Assembly (NCBI RefSeq): GCF_004000255.1
Contig: NZ_RCIQ01000007.1
Coordinates: 1-64,000, forward strand
Length of the DNA: 64,000 nt
From: Nioella ostreopsis
GTDB lineage: Bacteria; Pseudomonadota; Alphaproteobacteria; Rhodobacterales; Rhodobacteraceae
Direction of reading: 5' to 3'
This document shows positions 43,310-52,602 of the stretch, piece after piece (the first letter of the stretch is position 1; every line of letters starts with the position of its first letter). The notes beneath the pieces were generated by a model, which was not told the DNA's origin, made no database searches, and saw only the letters and a program-made list of their open reading frames with translations. The translations under genes and the position numbers were made by a program.

Positions 43310-44235
43310 GACGCATCCTCCACCATCCAGGCGCACATCTGGCCAAAGCTGATGCCGCAATGTTCGCCCTGCTCTGGCGACAGCGAGGTGGGCGTCATGC
43401 CCGGCTGCGTGTTGACCTCCAGCATGATCAGCCCGTCCAGCCCACGCGTGTCGTCCCACCGGAAATCGGCGCGGCTCACGCCCCGACAGCCAAGCGCGTT
43501 GTGCGCGGTCAGCGCCTGCTCCATGCAGGCGTCGAACACCTCCTGCGGCACATCGGCGGGCATCTCGTGGCGCGATCCGCCGACGGAATACTTGGCGTGA
43601 TAATCATACCAGCCATCGGTGAAGATCTCGGTCACCGTCAGCGCCCGGTCGCCCATCACCGTGACGGTCAGTTCGCGGCCCGGCGCATAGGTTTCGACCA
43701 TCAGCATCTCGGGCATATCTTCGGACAGCGCGGGCGGGCCGTTCGCCGCCTCTTGCACGATATAGACCCCGACCGAGGACCCCTCATTATTGGGTTTCAC
43801 CACATAAGGTGGGTCCATCAGATGGGCGGCCATGATCTCGGATTTCGGGGCGATGATGCTATCCATCACCGGAATGCCCGCCGCGCGGAACACGTCCTTG
43901 GACCGCTGTTTGTCCATGGCAAGGGCTGAGGCCAGAACACCCGAATGGGTATAGGGCAGCCGCATCCATTCCAGGATGCCCTGCACGCAGCCATCCTCGC
44001 CCCACCGACCGTGGAGCGCGTTGAACACGATATCTGGTTTGATCTCGGCAAGCCGCTTGGCCAGATCAAGGCCCGCATCGACCTCGATCACCGTGAATCC
44101 TTCATCCCTCAGCGCGGTTACGCATTCCTTGCCGGATGACAGACTGACCTCGCGCTCGGCTGAGAGCCCGCCCATCAAAACCGCAACTGTGGGGAGTGTT
44201 CTGCCCGAACTATCCGCCACCTGTGCCTCATTCAT
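43297..44235 (-). CDS. ddl: D-alanine-D-alanine ligase
   Basis: 312 residues, an ATP-grasp enzyme that makes the D-Ala-D-Ala dipeptide for MurF. Motifs: VAVLMGGLSAEREVSLSSG, NALHGRWGEDGCVQGILEWM, the ATP-binding VVKPNNEGSSVGVY, and LMLEVNTQPGMTPTSLSPEQ with the Mg-binding Glu and Asn. The gene lies between murB and ftsQ, the standard order. Its stop overlaps the ftsQ start by 13 bp. Cytoplasmic. Confidence 0.97.
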   Translation of the reverse strand: MNEAQVADSSGRTLPTVAVLMGGLSAEREVSLSSGKECVTALRDEGFTVIEVDAGLDLAKRLAEIKPDIVFNALHGRWGEDGCVQGILEWMRLPYTHSGVLASALAMDKQRSKDVFRAAGIPVMDSIIAPKSEIMAAHLMDPPYVVKPNNEGSSVGVYIVQEAANGPPALSEDMPEMLMVETYAPGRELTVTVMGDRALTVTEIFTDGWYDYHAKYSVGGSRHEMPADVPQEVFDACMEQALTAHNALGCRGVSRADFRWDDTRGLDGLIMLEVNTQPGMTPTSLSPEQGEHCGISFGQMCAWMVEDASCDR

Positions 44236-44298
44236 GCCGCGGGCTTATCTGCCCGTCTGGCTTATCGTTATTGTCGCCGGTTGCCCGGCAAGCGCCGG

Positions 44299-45237
44299 TT
44301 ACTCCGGCTTGTCACCGCCCGCCGGTTCGCCGACGCGCATGATTTCCCATACTAGCTCTATTCCGCTGTTTTGGAAAACCCTTTTTCGAACCTCTTCGCC
44401 AAGGGACTCGAGGTCATCCGCCGTCGCCCCGCCGGTATTGAGCAGAAAGTTGCTGTGCTTCTCTGACATCTGCGCGCCGCCCCGACTGGCGCCCCGCATG
44501 CCGGCATCGTCGATCACCTTCCAGGCCTTGAGGTCATGGACATCATCCGCGCGCCCCGTGCTGGAAAATCCCGCCGGATTGCGGAAGGTGCTGCCGGCGC
44601 TGCGCTCTTTCGTGGGCTGCGTCGCGTCGCGTTTGGCGAGTTGATCGGCCATGCGAGCCTCCAACGCCTCCGGGTCACCGGGGTCTGCGCGGAACGTCAC
44701 CGAGGTGATGACCGCGCCCTCGGGCAGATCGGTCTGACGGTACTGGAACTGAATGTCATCCGGGGTCAGCGATACGCGGGCACCATCGCGCAGCACCGCT
44801 TCGGCGCTTTGGAAATGATCGGCCACATAGCTGCCATAGCACCCCGCATTCATCCGCAGCGCGCCGCCGATGCTGCCCGGGATGGTGCGCAGAAAAGTCA
44901 GGTCAAGCCCTGCCGCCGCCGCCTTGCGCGCCACATGCGCGTCAAGCGCCGCCGCACCAGCCGTCACCGTCCCCTGCCCCGTCTCGATCCCGTTGAAGCC
45001 GCGCCCCAGCCGGATCACCACCGCGCGCAAGCCCCCGTCTCGCACGATCAGGTTCGAGCCGACCCCCATGGGAAAGACCGGAACCACCGGGTCCAATGCG
45101 GCGAGGAAATCGCTCAGATCCTCCACATCCTCGGGCTGGAACAGCCAGTCCGCAGGCCCGCCGACGCGCAGCCATGTCAGATCGGAAAGCGGGCGGTCGG
45201 GCGTCAGGCGGCCCCGGGGCGTCGGCATCTGTGTCAT
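44299..45237 (-). CDS. murB: UDP-N-acetylenolpyruvoylglucosamine reductase
   Basis: 312 residues, the FAD/NADPH enzyme that makes UDP-MurNAc. The FAD domain contains [22 protein letters not shown] and FNGIETGQG. The catalytic region has [39 protein letters not shown] with the proton-donor Ser, and [20 protein letters not shown]. The ATG at 45237 is chosen; ATGs at 45228 and 45273 are also in frame. It follows the block of six small membrane-protein genes by 45 bp and precedes ddl by 63 bp. Cytoplasmic. Confidence 0.97.
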   Translation of the reverse strand: MTQMPTPRGRLTPDRPLSDLTWLRVGGPADWLFQPEDVEDLSDFLAALDPVVPVFPMGVGSNLIVRDGGLRAVVIRLGRGFNGIETGQGTVTAGAAALDAHVARKAAAAGLDLTFLRTIPGSIGGALRMNAGCYGSYVADHFQSAEAVLRDGARVSLTPDDIQFQYRQTDLPEGAVITSVTFRADPGDPEALEARMADQLAKRDATQPTKERSAGSTFRNPAGFSSTGRADDVHDLKAWKVIDDAGMRGASRGGAQMSEKHSNFLLNTGGATADDLESLGEEVRKRVFQNSGIELVWEIMRVGEPAGGDKPE

Positions 45238-45282
45238 GTCCGCTTGGCTACTGCCGCCTTGGCACAGGCGCAAGCCCCGGCG

Positions 45283-45555
45283 TTATCCCTTCGCCTCTGC
45301 ACGACGGCGAAACCAGCCGATCGCCCCGCCGATCAGGACACCGAGGATCGCAGGCGCCGCCATCAGGATCGCGACAATCGCATAGCCCATCCCGTCGAAC
45401 CCCGTGCTCTGACGGCCCTGAACAATCGCCCAGGCCATGATCGCCGCCCCAAGCAGCGCCAGCACCGGCACCAGCCAGCCCTTGCGGTGCCGCATCGCAA
45501 CGGTGCCGATGATCAAGGGGATCACAAAACAGAAGATCGGAAGGATATAAACCAT
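45283..45555 (-). CDS. small membrane protein, family member d
   Basis: 90 residues with three predicted spans (about 2-20, 27-45, 57-80) and a basic tail (WFRRRAEAKG). The stretch GFDGMGYAIVAILMAAPAIL and GVLIGGAIGWFRRR matches the other three proteins at 45593, 45904 and 46274: a G-F/N-x-GY motif, a central P, then GG-x-IG and Arg. It is the last of six short genes between murC and murB. The pattern is that of a tandem duplicated inner-membrane family, positive-inside tail in the cytoplasm. I do not recognise the family and give no function. Confidence 0.75.
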   Translation of the reverse strand: MVYILPIFCFVIPLIIGTVAMRHRKGWLVPVLALLGAAIMAWAIVQGRQSTGFDGMGYAIVAILMAAPAILGVLIGGAIGWFRRRAEAKG

Positions 45556-45592
45556 GGCTCAGACTGCGGTGACCGCCCGAATTTGTCCAGCC

Positions 45593-45904
45593 CTAGCTGT
45601 CGTCCCGGGCGCGCCGCGCCGCCTTGGCACGCGCGCCCAAGCGGCCTCCAAGACCCGAGGCCAGAAGCGTCGGCAGCACGAACCCCACAGCAAGGTAGAA
45701 CTCCGCCACACCGTCAAACCCCGTGCCCTCGCGCCAGCCAGCCCAGATCTGCAGCACGGGCCACATCAGCATGGCAAAGATCAGCACCAGTGCCAGCCAG
45801 ACCCCACGCAGCAGCGCCCGGCTGAGATAGCGTCCGATGACCCAGGACAGGCCGAACCCAAGCACAAGGCACACCGCCAGCATGATCCAGATCGCCGGAG
45901 ACAT
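45593..45904 (-). CDS. small membrane protein, family member c
   Basis: 103 residues with three spans (about 5-24, 33-53, 68-90) and a very basic tail (ARAKAARRARDDS). It shares GRYLSR early, a GTGFDG loop and a P-containing third span with neighbours. It overlaps the upstream gene by one base (TGATG), so ribosomes can restart on it without leaving the message. 37 bp separate it from the next gene. No family recognised; a structural or modulatory role near the peptidoglycan machinery is only inferred from position. Confidence 0.75.
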   Translation of the reverse strand: MSPAIWIMLAVCLVLGFGLSWVIGRYLSRALLRGVWLALVLIFAMLMWPVLQIWAGWREGTGFDGVAEFYLAVGFVLPTLLASGLGGRLGARAKAARRARDDS

Positions 45905-46209
45905 CAGTCCCGATCCCCCCGCAACATCGCGGCGCGCCGCAGCCCCAGCCAGCCGAACAGGACCGCCCCGACCAAGGCGGGCGCCAAGGCGCTGTATCCC
46001 AAAATCCGGTTTCCCTGCGCGTCATCGCCAAGGATCGCCGACATGTCCACTCCGATCGCGGGCAGGATCAGAAACGCGACGGTCGCCAGCCCCAGAAGCA
46101 CGCAGACCACCAGCAGCGGCCCCCGCCCGAAGACGCGGCCGAGGATATAGCCTAGGATGCCGCCAACCGTGAAATAGACCGCCACGACCAGGAGAATGAC
46201 CAACAACAT
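45904..46209 (-). CDS. small membrane protein, family member b
   Basis: 101 residues. The first span (LLVILLVVAVYFTVGGILG) is followed by YILGRVFGRGPLL, a second span, a short loop with the acidic GDDAQGNRILGY, and a third span with LAPALVGAVLFGWLGLRRAAML. The GR, GY, P and G-G-LG-RR positions align with the members on either side. A one-base overlap (TGATG) couples it to the gene downstream. The preceding gap is 64 bp. Unknown function. Confidence 0.75.
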   Translation of the reverse strand: MLLVILLVVAVYFTVGGILGYILGRVFGRGPLLVVCVLLGLATVAFLILPAIGVDMSAILGDDAQGNRILGYSALAPALVGAVLFGWLGLRRAAMLRGDRD

Positions 46210-46273
46210 GCTCCGCTATTCCTTCATTTGTTCCAGGCCGACCATCCACGCGTCCCGGACCCGAGCGGCCATC

Positions 46274-46576
46274 TCAATCGGTCCCCCGCACCCGCGACGC
46301 ACGCCACAGGCCGATCCCGCCAAAGACGATCGCCCCGGCCAGGCCCGGCATCAGGACCAACATGCTGAAGGCGACATAGCCCAGATGGTTGAACCCTTCG
46401 CGCGGAATGCCGATGGCCTCCAGCAGATCGCTGCTCAGCAGGCCGAGCGCGGGCAGGCCCAACAGCAGGCAAAAGCTGAACAACCAGCCCCCGCCCGCAT
46501 AGCGCCCCAGCACAAACCCGATGCCAGAGCCCACAACCAGCCCCGTACCAATGGCGATCAGCGCCTCAGGATTCAT
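46274..46576 (-). CDS. small membrane protein, family member a
   Basis: 100 residues. MNPEALIAIGTGLVVGSGIGFV opens the first span, then VLGRYAGGGWL, a second span (LFSFCLLLGLPALGLLS), a loop IPREGFNHLGY and a third span with MPGLAGAIVFGGIGLWRASRVRG. The GFNHLGY and FGGIGLWR motifs match the GF-x-GY and GG-x-IG motifs of the member at 45283. It starts 11 bases inside the DUF2484 gene upstream, so translation is coupled. The in-frame extension to 46660 is Cys-rich and unsupported. Confidence 0.75.
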   Translation of the reverse strand: MNPEALIAIGTGLVVGSGIGFVLGRYAGGGWLFSFCLLLGLPALGLLSSDLLEAIGIPREGFNHLGYVAFSMLVLMPGLAGAIVFGGIGLWRASRVRGTD

Positions 46577-46829
46577 GCGCACCCCCCTGCAACAGCCGAC
46601 GCCGCAGCCAGCGTCCCGCATAAAACACCGGCCAGCGCAGCACCGACACGCCCGCCGCAAGCAGGGCCAAGCCCCACCACGGCCCCATCTGCATGGTCGT
46701 ATATCCCAGCAACGGGATGCCCGTGGCGATCAGAACGATGGCCGCAGGCCAGTGATAGCGGCTCGGGGTCAGGCCCAACAGGCAGGCCGTAAGCCCCCAA
46801 AGGCTCGCCAAAGTCAGGGAAAACGGCAT
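46566..46829 (-). CDS. DUF2484 family small membrane protein (second copy)
   Basis: 87 residues with the DUF2484 pattern: MPFSLTLASLWGLTACLLGL, PSRYHWPAAIVLIATGIPLLGY, GPWWGLALLAAGVSVLRWPVFY and a basic tail AGRWLRRRLL. Three spans are predicted. DUF2484 genes are typically found between murC and murB in Rhodobacteraceae; function is not known. GAAGGAGG 8 nt upstream is an excellent ribosome-binding site. The ATG shares one base with the stop of the first copy (TGATG). Confidence 0.88.
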   Translation of the reverse strand: MPFSLTLASLWGLTACLLGLTPSRYHWPAAIVLIATGIPLLGYTTMQMGPWWGLALLAAGVSVLRWPVFYAGRWLRRRLLQGGAHES

Positions 46830-47083
46830 CACGTGCCTCCTTCTCTCAGACGTCCCCACAGATGTCGTCCCAGAAACCAGAGCGGGCGGCGAAACATCGA
46901 CACCAGCCCCATCACGGCCAGCAACACCACCCAGAAGGAATGCTGAATGCCGATATAGATGAGCAGAGGAACCGCGAGAATGAGCAGCGTCAGCCCCGGC
47001 ACATACTGCATCCGCATCGGCAGAAACGCGACGATGGCCGCCGCCACGACCCAGACGCAGGCTAGGGTGAGCGAAATGGTCAT
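46829..47083 (-). CDS. DUF2484 family small membrane protein (first copy)
   Basis: 84 residues. MTISLTLACVWVVAAAIVAFLP opens it, followed by MRMQYVPGLTLLILAVPLLIYI, a third span near SFWVVLLAVMGLVSMFRRPLWF and a basic end LGRHLWGRLREGG. It is a diverged paralogue of the next gene (SLTLA-W, LP-R, P-LIYI, W-LAV-GVS). The duplication of DUF2484 plus the four following membrane genes makes a six-gene block. The start is 42 bp from the murC stop. Inner membrane; function unknown. Confidence 0.85.
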   Translation of the reverse strand: MTISLTLACVWVVAAAIVAFLPMRMQYVPGLTLLILAVPLLIYIGIQHSFWVVLLAVMGLVSMFRRPLWFLGRHLWGRLREGGT

Positions 47084-47125
47084 GTCGAACCCTCCTCTTC
47101 TTACCGGCCAGCCCGCGTTTCGGAT

Positions 47126-48526
47126 CTAGCCCTTCAACCGCTCCGGCAGGCCATGCGCCCAAGCGGAAATCGTCCCTGCCCCAAGACAGACGACCATATC
47201 CCCCGGCCGGGCTTGCTCCCGGACCAGCCGTTCCAGATCATCCTCGTTCAATATGGCGCGGGCGTGGCGGTGGCCGTGGGCGACGAGGCCTGCGACCAGA
47301 CCATCGCGGGTGGCGCCTTCAATGGGGTCTTCGCCCGCCGCATAGACCTCGGCGATGGCGACCACGTCGGCCTCGTTGAAACAGGTGCAGAAATCCTCAA
47401 AGAGCGAATGCAACCGGCTGTAGCGATGCGGTTGATGCACGGCGATGACCCGGCCTTCGGTCGCCTGCCGGGCGGCTTTCAGTACGGCGGCGATTTCCAC
47501 CGGATGGTGGCCGTAATCATCGATGATGGTGATGCCGTTCACCTCGCCCACCTTGGTAAAGCGGCGGTTGACACCCTTGAAATTGGCCAGCGCCTCTCGG
47601 ATTTCCGCGGATTTCATGCCCAGATGGCGGGCCACAGCGACGGCGGCCAGGGCGTTGGAGACATTGTGATCGCCTGGCATCGGCAGGGTGCAGCCCTCGA
47701 TCACCTGCTCCTCATTGCCCAAACGAATGTCGAAATGCGCCACGCCCGCCTTGTAGGTCAGGTTCACCGCCCGCACATCGGCCTGCGCGTTGAACCCGTA
47801 GGTAACAACCCGGCGATCAGTAATCTTGCCCACGAGGCTTTGCACCTCGGGGTGGTCGGTGCAGCAGACGGCGAGCCCGTAGAAAGGGATGTTCGACGCG
47901 AAATCGAGGAAGCCCTGACGCAGCCGGTCGAAATCGCCCCAATGTTCCATATGCTCGGGGTCGATATTGGTGATGATGGCGATGGTCGCGGGCAGGCGGT
48001 TGAAGCTGCCGTCTGACTCGTCGGCCTCCACCACCATCCAGTCGCCCTGCCCCACACGGGCGTTCGATCCATAGGCGTGGATGATCCCGCCATTGATCAC
48101 CGTCGGATCGACCCCGCCCGCATCCAGCAGCGTCGCGACCATGGTCGTGGTGGTGGTCTTGCCATGCGTGCCCGCCACGGCGATGTTCGACCGCAGACGC
48201 ATCAGTTCGGCCAGCATCTCGGCCCGGCGCACCACCGGCAGGCCCTGCAAACGCGCGGCATCAAGCTCCGGGTTGCCGGGTTTGATGGCGGAGGAAATCA
48301 CCACGACTTCGGCATTCTCCAGATTCTCGGCGGCCTGCCCGATGAAGATGCGCGCGCCAAGAGATTCCAGCCGCTCGGTGATTTTCGAGGGCTTCAGGTC
48401 CGACCCCTGCACCGCGTAGCCATGATTCAGCAGCACCTCGGCAATGCCCGACATGCCGATGCCGCCAATACCGACGAAATGGATCGCGCCCAGTTGGGTG
48501 GGTAGTTTGGTGGCGGCGGCGTTCAT
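47126..48526 (-). CDS. murC: UDP-N-acetylmuramate-L-alanine ligase
   Basis: 466 residues, adds L-Ala to UDP-MurNAc using ATP. The N-terminal domain has [19 protein letters not shown]; the ATP site is [12 protein letters not shown] near residues 118-129; [14 protein letters not shown] and [13 protein letters not shown] follow; the C-terminal domain has [11 protein letters not shown] and [11 protein letters not shown]. The ATG at 48526 overlaps the TGA of murG (ATGA). The long gap-free run from murG through murC to the DUF2484 genes suggests one transcript. Cytoplasmic. Confidence 0.98.
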   Translation of the reverse strand: MNAAATKLPTQLGAIHFVGIGGIGMSGIAEVLLNHGYAVQGSDLKPSKITERLESLGARIFIGQAAENLENAEVVVISSAIKPGNPELDAARLQGLPVVRRAEMLAELMRLRSNIAVAGTHGKTTTTTMVATLLDAGGVDPTVINGGIIHAYGSNARVGQGDWMVVEADESDGSFNRLPATIAIITNIDPEHMEHWGDFDRLRQGFLDFASNIPFYGLAVCCTDHPEVQSLVGKITDRRVVTYGFNAQADVRAVNLTYKAGVAHFDIRLGNEEQVIEGCTLPMPGDHNVSNALAAVAVARHLGMKSAEIREALANFKGVNRRFTKVGEVNGITIIDDYGHHPVEIAAVLKAARQATEGRVIAVHQPHRYSRLHSLFEDFCTCFNEADVVAIAEVYAAGEDPIEGATRDGLVAGLVAHGHRHARAILNEDDLERLVREQARPGDMVVCLGAGTISAWAHGLPERLKG

Positions 48527-49638
48527 GCGGTGTCCTTTTCGGTGGCGTCTTCCCCGGCCAGTTCCTCGACCAACCCGACCAGCAGATCGGTGGCATTGGG
48601 CATCCCGACAGACAGCGCGGCCTGAGACATTTTCAGCGCGGCATCGGGTTGGCTGAGAACGGTGGCGATGGCCTCGGCCAGTGCCTCGGGGGTGAATTTG
48701 CTTTCAGGAATGCGGATCGCGGCGCCTGCTTCGACCAGCCCCTGCGCATTGGCGGTCTGGTGGTCGGCGGTGGCGGCAGCGTAAGGCACCAATATCGACG
48801 GGCGCCCGATGACCGAGATATCAGCTACCGATGAGGCGCCCGAGCGGCTGATGACAAGCTGCGCCTCGGACAGGCGGCGGGGGATGTCGCGGAAGAAGGG
48901 TTCGACCTCGCAGCCCACGCCGGTCTCGTAATAGGCGGCAATGACGCGGTCCTGATCCTCGGGGCGCGCCTGTTGGGCGACGCGCACATATTGGCGGATC
49001 TCCTCGGGCAGCAGCGCCACGGCAGCGGGCACCACATCCGACAGAATGCGCGCGCCCTGACTGCCGCCGATGACCAGCAGGCTCATCGGGTAATCGCCAG
49101 GGCTTATGTAGGCCGCGCCCGCCCGGTCCAGGACCGCGCCGCGCACCGGATTGCCGGTATGAATGCCCTCGACGCCCGCGGGCAAAGCCGTCGGCCACGT
49201 CCCGCAAGCCACCGCATCGACGCGCTTGGCAAAGAGCTTGTTGACGCGTCCCAGAACCCCGTTCTGTTCATGGATCATCCGGGGCCGCCGGGTGATCCAG
49301 GCAGCCGCCAGCGCCGGGATCGTCGGATAGCCGCCAAAGCCCACCACCACGGCAGGCTTGTCGCGCATCATGCCAAGCGTGGCCGACACGATCCCACCCA
49401 GAATGCGGAACGGCGCCAGCAGCTTGGCCAGCACACCGCCGCGCGCGAAGGTGGCCGACGCCACCTGCCGCACCTCGACCATATGGGGGAACCCGCCCGC
49501 ATAGTGCGCGCCCCGCGCGTCGGTCGACAGCCGCACCCGCCAGCCCTTGCGGATCATCACCTCGGCCAGCGCCTGCGCGGGAAACATATGCCCGCCCGTT
49601 CCGCCTGCCGCGATGATCAAGAGGGGGCCGTTTGACAT
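48523..49638 (-). CDS. murG: UDP-N-acetylglucosamine-lipid I GlcNAc transferase
   Basis: 371 residues, a GT28/GT-B enzyme that makes lipid II on the inner face of the membrane. The N-terminus has [19 protein letters not shown], the phosphate-binding glycine loop; [14 protein letters not shown] follows; the C-terminal half has [18 protein letters not shown] and [25 protein letters not shown]. The ATG at 49638 lies 4 nt after the stop of ftsW, and its stop overlaps murC. Normal length. Confidence 0.98.
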   Translation of the reverse strand: MSNGPLLIIAAGGTGGHMFPAQALAEVMIRKGWRVRLSTDARGAHYAGGFPHMVEVRQVASATFARGGVLAKLLAPFRILGGIVSATLGMMRDKPAVVVGFGGYPTIPALAAAWITRRPRMIHEQNGVLGRVNKLFAKRVDAVACGTWPTALPAGVEGIHTGNPVRGAVLDRAGAAYISPGDYPMSLLVIGGSQGARILSDVVPAAVALLPEEIRQYVRVAQQARPEDQDRVIAAYYETGVGCEVEPFFRDIPRRLSEAQLVISRSGASSVADISVIGRPSILVPYAAATADHQTANAQGLVEAGAAIRIPESKFTPEALAEAIATVLSQPDAALKMSQAALSVGMPNATDLLVGLVEELAGEDATEKDTA

Positions 49639-49642
49639 GTAC

Positions 49643-50809
49643 TCACCTGTGTCGGTTCAGAAGGATATCGCCGATCTCGCCCTGCGGACGCGACCGGGTG
49701 AAAGACAGAAGCATCCCCACGGCGATCCCCGTCGCAATCAGCGACGAGCCGCCATAGGACACGAAGGGCAGCGTCATCCCCTTGGCAGGCAGCAGGCGCA
49801 CCGCCACCCCCATATTGATGATCGACTGCAACGCGAAGAGCGACGCGATCCCCGCACCGGCCAGCCGGGTAAACGGGTCACGCTCCTTCATCAACCGGAA
49901 AAACGCCCGCATTGCCACGGTGGCGAAGAGGGCGATGATCAGAAGGACCAGGACCAGCCCATATTCCTCTGCCGCGACCGCGATGATGAAATCCGTGTGC
50001 GCGTCAGGCAGCGTCCACTTGACCGATCCCTCCCCCAATCCGGTGCCGAAGATGCCCCCCTCACGGATGGCATTGGCCGCATAGGCCAGCTGCGTGTTGG
50101 GATCGACCTCGGGCGACAGGAACCCGTCGATCCGCCGCGCCACATGTTCCGACGTGGAATAGGCAAAGACCCCGCCCGCGCAGACCACCAGCGCCACAAG
50201 CCCTAGCACCCAGATCGGTGCCCCCGCCACGAAATAGATCACCGCCCAGGCAAAGAGGATCAGCGCCCCCTGTCCGTAATCGGGCTGCATCACCAGGAAC
50301 CCCACGATGATCAGCATGACAAAGAGCGACAGCGTCTTGCCCGGCGGCCCCGCGATCTGCTGGCTCGCTGCGATCATCCAGGCGGTGAAGATCACGAAGA
50401 CGGGCTTGAGAAATTCCGAGGGCTGCACCGAGGCGAAGCCAAGCGAATACCACCGCGTCGCGCCCTGCCCGAAATCGGTGCCGAAAACCGGCAGCAACGC
50501 CAACGCCGCGAAGGCCGCGAAGAACCCCATCACGCCGATCCGGCGCACCATCGTGGGCGTCAGCATCGAGGTCAGGATCATCGCCACGAAGGCCATGCCC
50601 CCGAAAAACGCCTGCCGCGAGACGTAATAGAACGGGTCGTGCCCGTTGCGCTCGGCCAGCGGCGGCGAGGCGGCAAAGCCCAGAAGCAGCCCGATCAGGA
50701 AGAGGGTGAGAATACAGGCCAGAGTGACCCGGTCCACGGTTCGCCACCATCGCGGCAGAATCGCTTCGCCAGATTGCACGAGCACCGTGCCATGCGCCAT
50801 TTCCGTCAT
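49643..50809 (-). CDS. ftsW: FtsW, SEDS-family glycosyltransferase
   Basis: 388 residues with about ten membrane spans. SEDS proteins polymerise glycan strands from lipid II at the septum together with FtsI. Motifs: [73 protein letters not shown], and [19 protein letters not shown]. The ATG at 50809 begins MTEMAHG. The frame to 51082 has no family sequence and would overlap the divergent gene. The upstream neighbour is on the opposite strand, so a promoter must lie in the 193-bp gap. Confidence 0.96.
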   Translation of the reverse strand: MTEMAHGTVLVQSGEAILPRWWRTVDRVTLACILTLFLIGLLLGFAASPPLAERNGHDPFYYVSRQAFFGGMAFVAMILTSMLTPTMVRRIGVMGFFAAFAALALLPVFGTDFGQGATRWYSLGFASVQPSEFLKPVFVIFTAWMIAASQQIAGPPGKTLSLFVMLIIVGFLVMQPDYGQGALILFAWAVIYFVAGAPIWVLGLVALVVCAGGVFAYSTSEHVARRIDGFLSPEVDPNTQLAYAANAIREGGIFGTGLGEGSVKWTLPDAHTDFIIAVAAEEYGLVLVLLIIALFATVAMRAFFRLMKERDPFTRLAGAGIASLFALQSIINMGVAVRLLPAKGMTLPFVSYGGSSLIATGIAVGMLLSFTRSRPQGEIGDILLNRHR

Positions 50810-51002
50810 TGAGTACCGCCCGATACTGCCTCTGTTCGCCCGGTTTTCCGGGTCTGATCGGCAGTCTAGCGTGAAAACGGACCCGGGGCTAGGGAAATGG
50901 CATCCCTTGGCAAAGCCCCGCCCGATCCGCTCCGCGCTGTTCCTTCCCGGCTGGCTGTGCCACGCTGCCCGACATCCGGAACAAAAAAAAGGGAGAGCCC
51001 AG

Positions 51003-51437
51003 ATGGGACAGATCGCGACAAGCTGGCAAGTCTGGGCGGGTCTGGCCGCCGTCTTTGCCGCCCTCACCGCCATATTCGCCAAACTCGGCGTTCAGGATAT
51101 CGACAGCGACCTCGCCACCTTCCTGCGCACCATCGTCGTCATGCTGGCCCTCGGCGGTCTGGTCTGGGCCACCGGCAAGACCGAGGGGCTCAGCGCGCTC
51201 ACCCCGCGCAGCACGGTCTTTCTGGTGCTCTCGGGCCTCGCCACCGGGGCGTCCTGGCTGTGCTATTTCCGGGCGTTGCAATTGGGGGACGCGTCTCGCG
51301 TTGCCCCCGTGGACAAGCTAAGCGTGGTGCTGGTCGCCGTCTTCGCTGCGACCTTCCTGGGGGAACGGCTCAGCGGCCTCGGCTGGGGCGGTGTGGCCCT
51401 GATCGGGTTGGGCACGATGCTGGTGGCGGTTGGCTGA
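51003..51437 (+). CDS. EamA-family small membrane transporter-like protein
   Basis: 144 residues, a single EamA repeat with about four to five spans (WQVWAGLAAVFAALTAIFAKLGV, FLRTIVVMLALGGLVW, LSGLATGASWLCYFRAL, VVLVAVFAATFLGERLSGLGW, GVALIGLGTMLVAVG). Half-size EamA proteins of this type (COG2510-like) are thought to work as dimers in export of small molecules; substrate unknown. AAAGGGAGAG lies before the ATG. It is the only plus-strand gene inside the division cluster and separates murD/NYN from ftsW. Confidence 0.9.
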   Translation: MGQIATSWQVWAGLAAVFAALTAIFAKLGVQDIDSDLATFLRTIVVMLALGGLVWATGKTEGLSALTPRSTVFLVLSGLATGASWLCYFRALQLGDASRVAPVDKLSVVLVAVFAATFLGERLSGLGWGGVALIGLGTMLVAVG

Positions 51438-51443
51438 GCGGGG

Positions 51444-52169
51444 TCATTCCGCCGCGATGCGGGCCTGAGCGTCAGACCGAATGGAGACAACAAGTCCGCG
51501 CGCGCTCTGCTCCAGCAGAAACATGCCGTGGCGCTTTTCAAGATACTCTTTCCACATCTTGTCGGGATGATCGCGAATGTGTGCCCCATGACGCTCGCCC
51601 ATCAGCATGCCGAGTTCTCCGGTCGTCAACCCGCCGGAGTACCCGTAGTCCCGGATGAGTTGAGTGATCGCCTTGGGCCATCCCCTCAGGGTAAGCGGCT
51701 GATTGGGGTCGCTCGGCGTAGGGTCATCCGGCAGATCAGCAGGTTGCGCCGCAGCGGCGGCAGGCAATGTCGGCTTCTGACTGAGAGACACAAACCGGCT
51801 GCAACTGGCCTTGAACCGCAACCCGGCCTTTTCCTGCCCCATCCCCAGGACCATCACACCCCGTTCGCGCAGCCGCTCGGCCAGGTGCCGGAAATCCCCG
51901 TCCGAACTGGCAATGACCACCGCGTCGCAGGCCCCGCTCAAGGCCCGTTCCATCGCATCGACCGTCAGCAGCAGATCGGCGGCGTTCTTGCCGGTGCCGG
52001 AATGGATCAGCCGGAACCCGGCCGTGTCCTCCCAGCCTGTGAGCCGCCCCGCGTCGCCATAGGCGCGCAGCAGATCAACCTCGCCCAACTCCTGCGCCGC
52101 ATGGAAAATCCTCAACGCGAAACTGGCCGAGATATTCTCTCCATCGACGAAAACGGACACGCGACTCAT
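51444..52169 (-). CDS. NYN-domain ribonuclease-like protein with OST-HTH/LOTUS domain
   Basis: 241 residues. The N-terminal NYN (PIN-like) domain shows the acidic active site: Asp9 in VFVDGEN, Asn12-like, TGKNAADLLLTVDAM with Asp65, and VVIASSDGDFRHLAERLRERG with Asp90 and Asp92. After a Pro/Ala-rich linker (about 135-155) comes an OST-HTH/LOTUS-like domain (WPKAITQLIRDYGYSGGLTTGELGMLM...). Such LabA-like proteins are predicted RNA-cleaving enzymes of unknown target. It is on the murD strand but 433 bp of repeat DNA lie between. It is convergent with the EamA gene, 6 bp apart. Confidence 0.88.
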   Translation of the reverse strand: MSRVSVFVDGENISASFALRIFHAAQELGEVDLLRAYGDAGRLTGWEDTAGFRLIHSGTGKNAADLLLTVDAMERALSGACDAVVIASSDGDFRHLAERLRERGVMVLGMGQEKAGLRFKASCSRFVSLSQKPTLPAAAAAQPADLPDDPTPSDPNQPLTLRGWPKAITQLIRDYGYSGGLTTGELGMLMGERHGAHIRDHPDKMWKEYLEKRHGMFLLEQSARGLVVSIRSDAQARIAAE

Positions 52170-52347
52170 TGGGCTCTCCCGACACTTGCAATGGGCTCAG
52201 CCTGTCGGACCTATTTGACGAAAATGGGACGGATCGGCGATTTTCCGACCCCATCCGTCGCCGCGATCCGTCATGCCCGCCGCTCGGACAACAGCCCGTG
52301 ACGCCCCCGTCGCAGCCCAAAACCGCGCCTCTCCTCCTGCCCCGGCC

Positions 52348-52527
52348 CTTTCATCTTGGCAAAAATACCTCCGCCGGAGGCATCCCGCCCTCGCAACCGG
52401 ACCCGCCGCCAGACCCGACACACCTTCCGCGCCACACCCCCGTGGCAACGCGGCCCGACGAGGCCTCCGGCGCAAGCCGGGGGTTGAGGAGGGCCGCTCC
52501 CGGGTCGGTGACGCAGTCGGCGAAACC
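52348..52527. repeat. composite structured intergenic repeat, copy 2
   Basis: Same order as 16368-16550: CTTTCATCTTGGCAAAAATA with CCTCCGCCGGAGGCAT (52348-52383); nested hairpins with outer stem GCGGCCC (52450-52456) and GGGCCGC (52491-52497) and inner CCTCCGGC-GCAA-GCCGGGGG (52464-52483); end GGCGAAACC (52519-52527). The outer stem differs from copy 1 by C to T, which keeps a pair (G-C to G-U). It occupies the 433-bp gap 52170-52602 between murD and the NYN gene, which also holds an 11-bp repeat array and no supported gene. Confidence 0.7.
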
Positions 52528-52537
52528 GACTTTCGTC

Positions 52538-52581
52538 TGCACAGGGGGTGCACAGGGGGTGTACGCCCGGTGTACGGGGGG
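52538..52581. repeat. four tandem 11-bp repeats, array 2
   Basis: TGCACAGGGGG (52538-52548), the same unit again (52549-52559), TGTACGCCCGG (52560-52570) and TGTACGGGGGG (52571-52581), without gaps. The third unit is identical to the third unit at 18702-18712. It lies 10 bp after the composite repeat and 22 bp before the murD stop. Confidence 0.75.
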
Positions 52582-52602
52582 CACCCCCCGCTTTCCAGCC
52601 CC

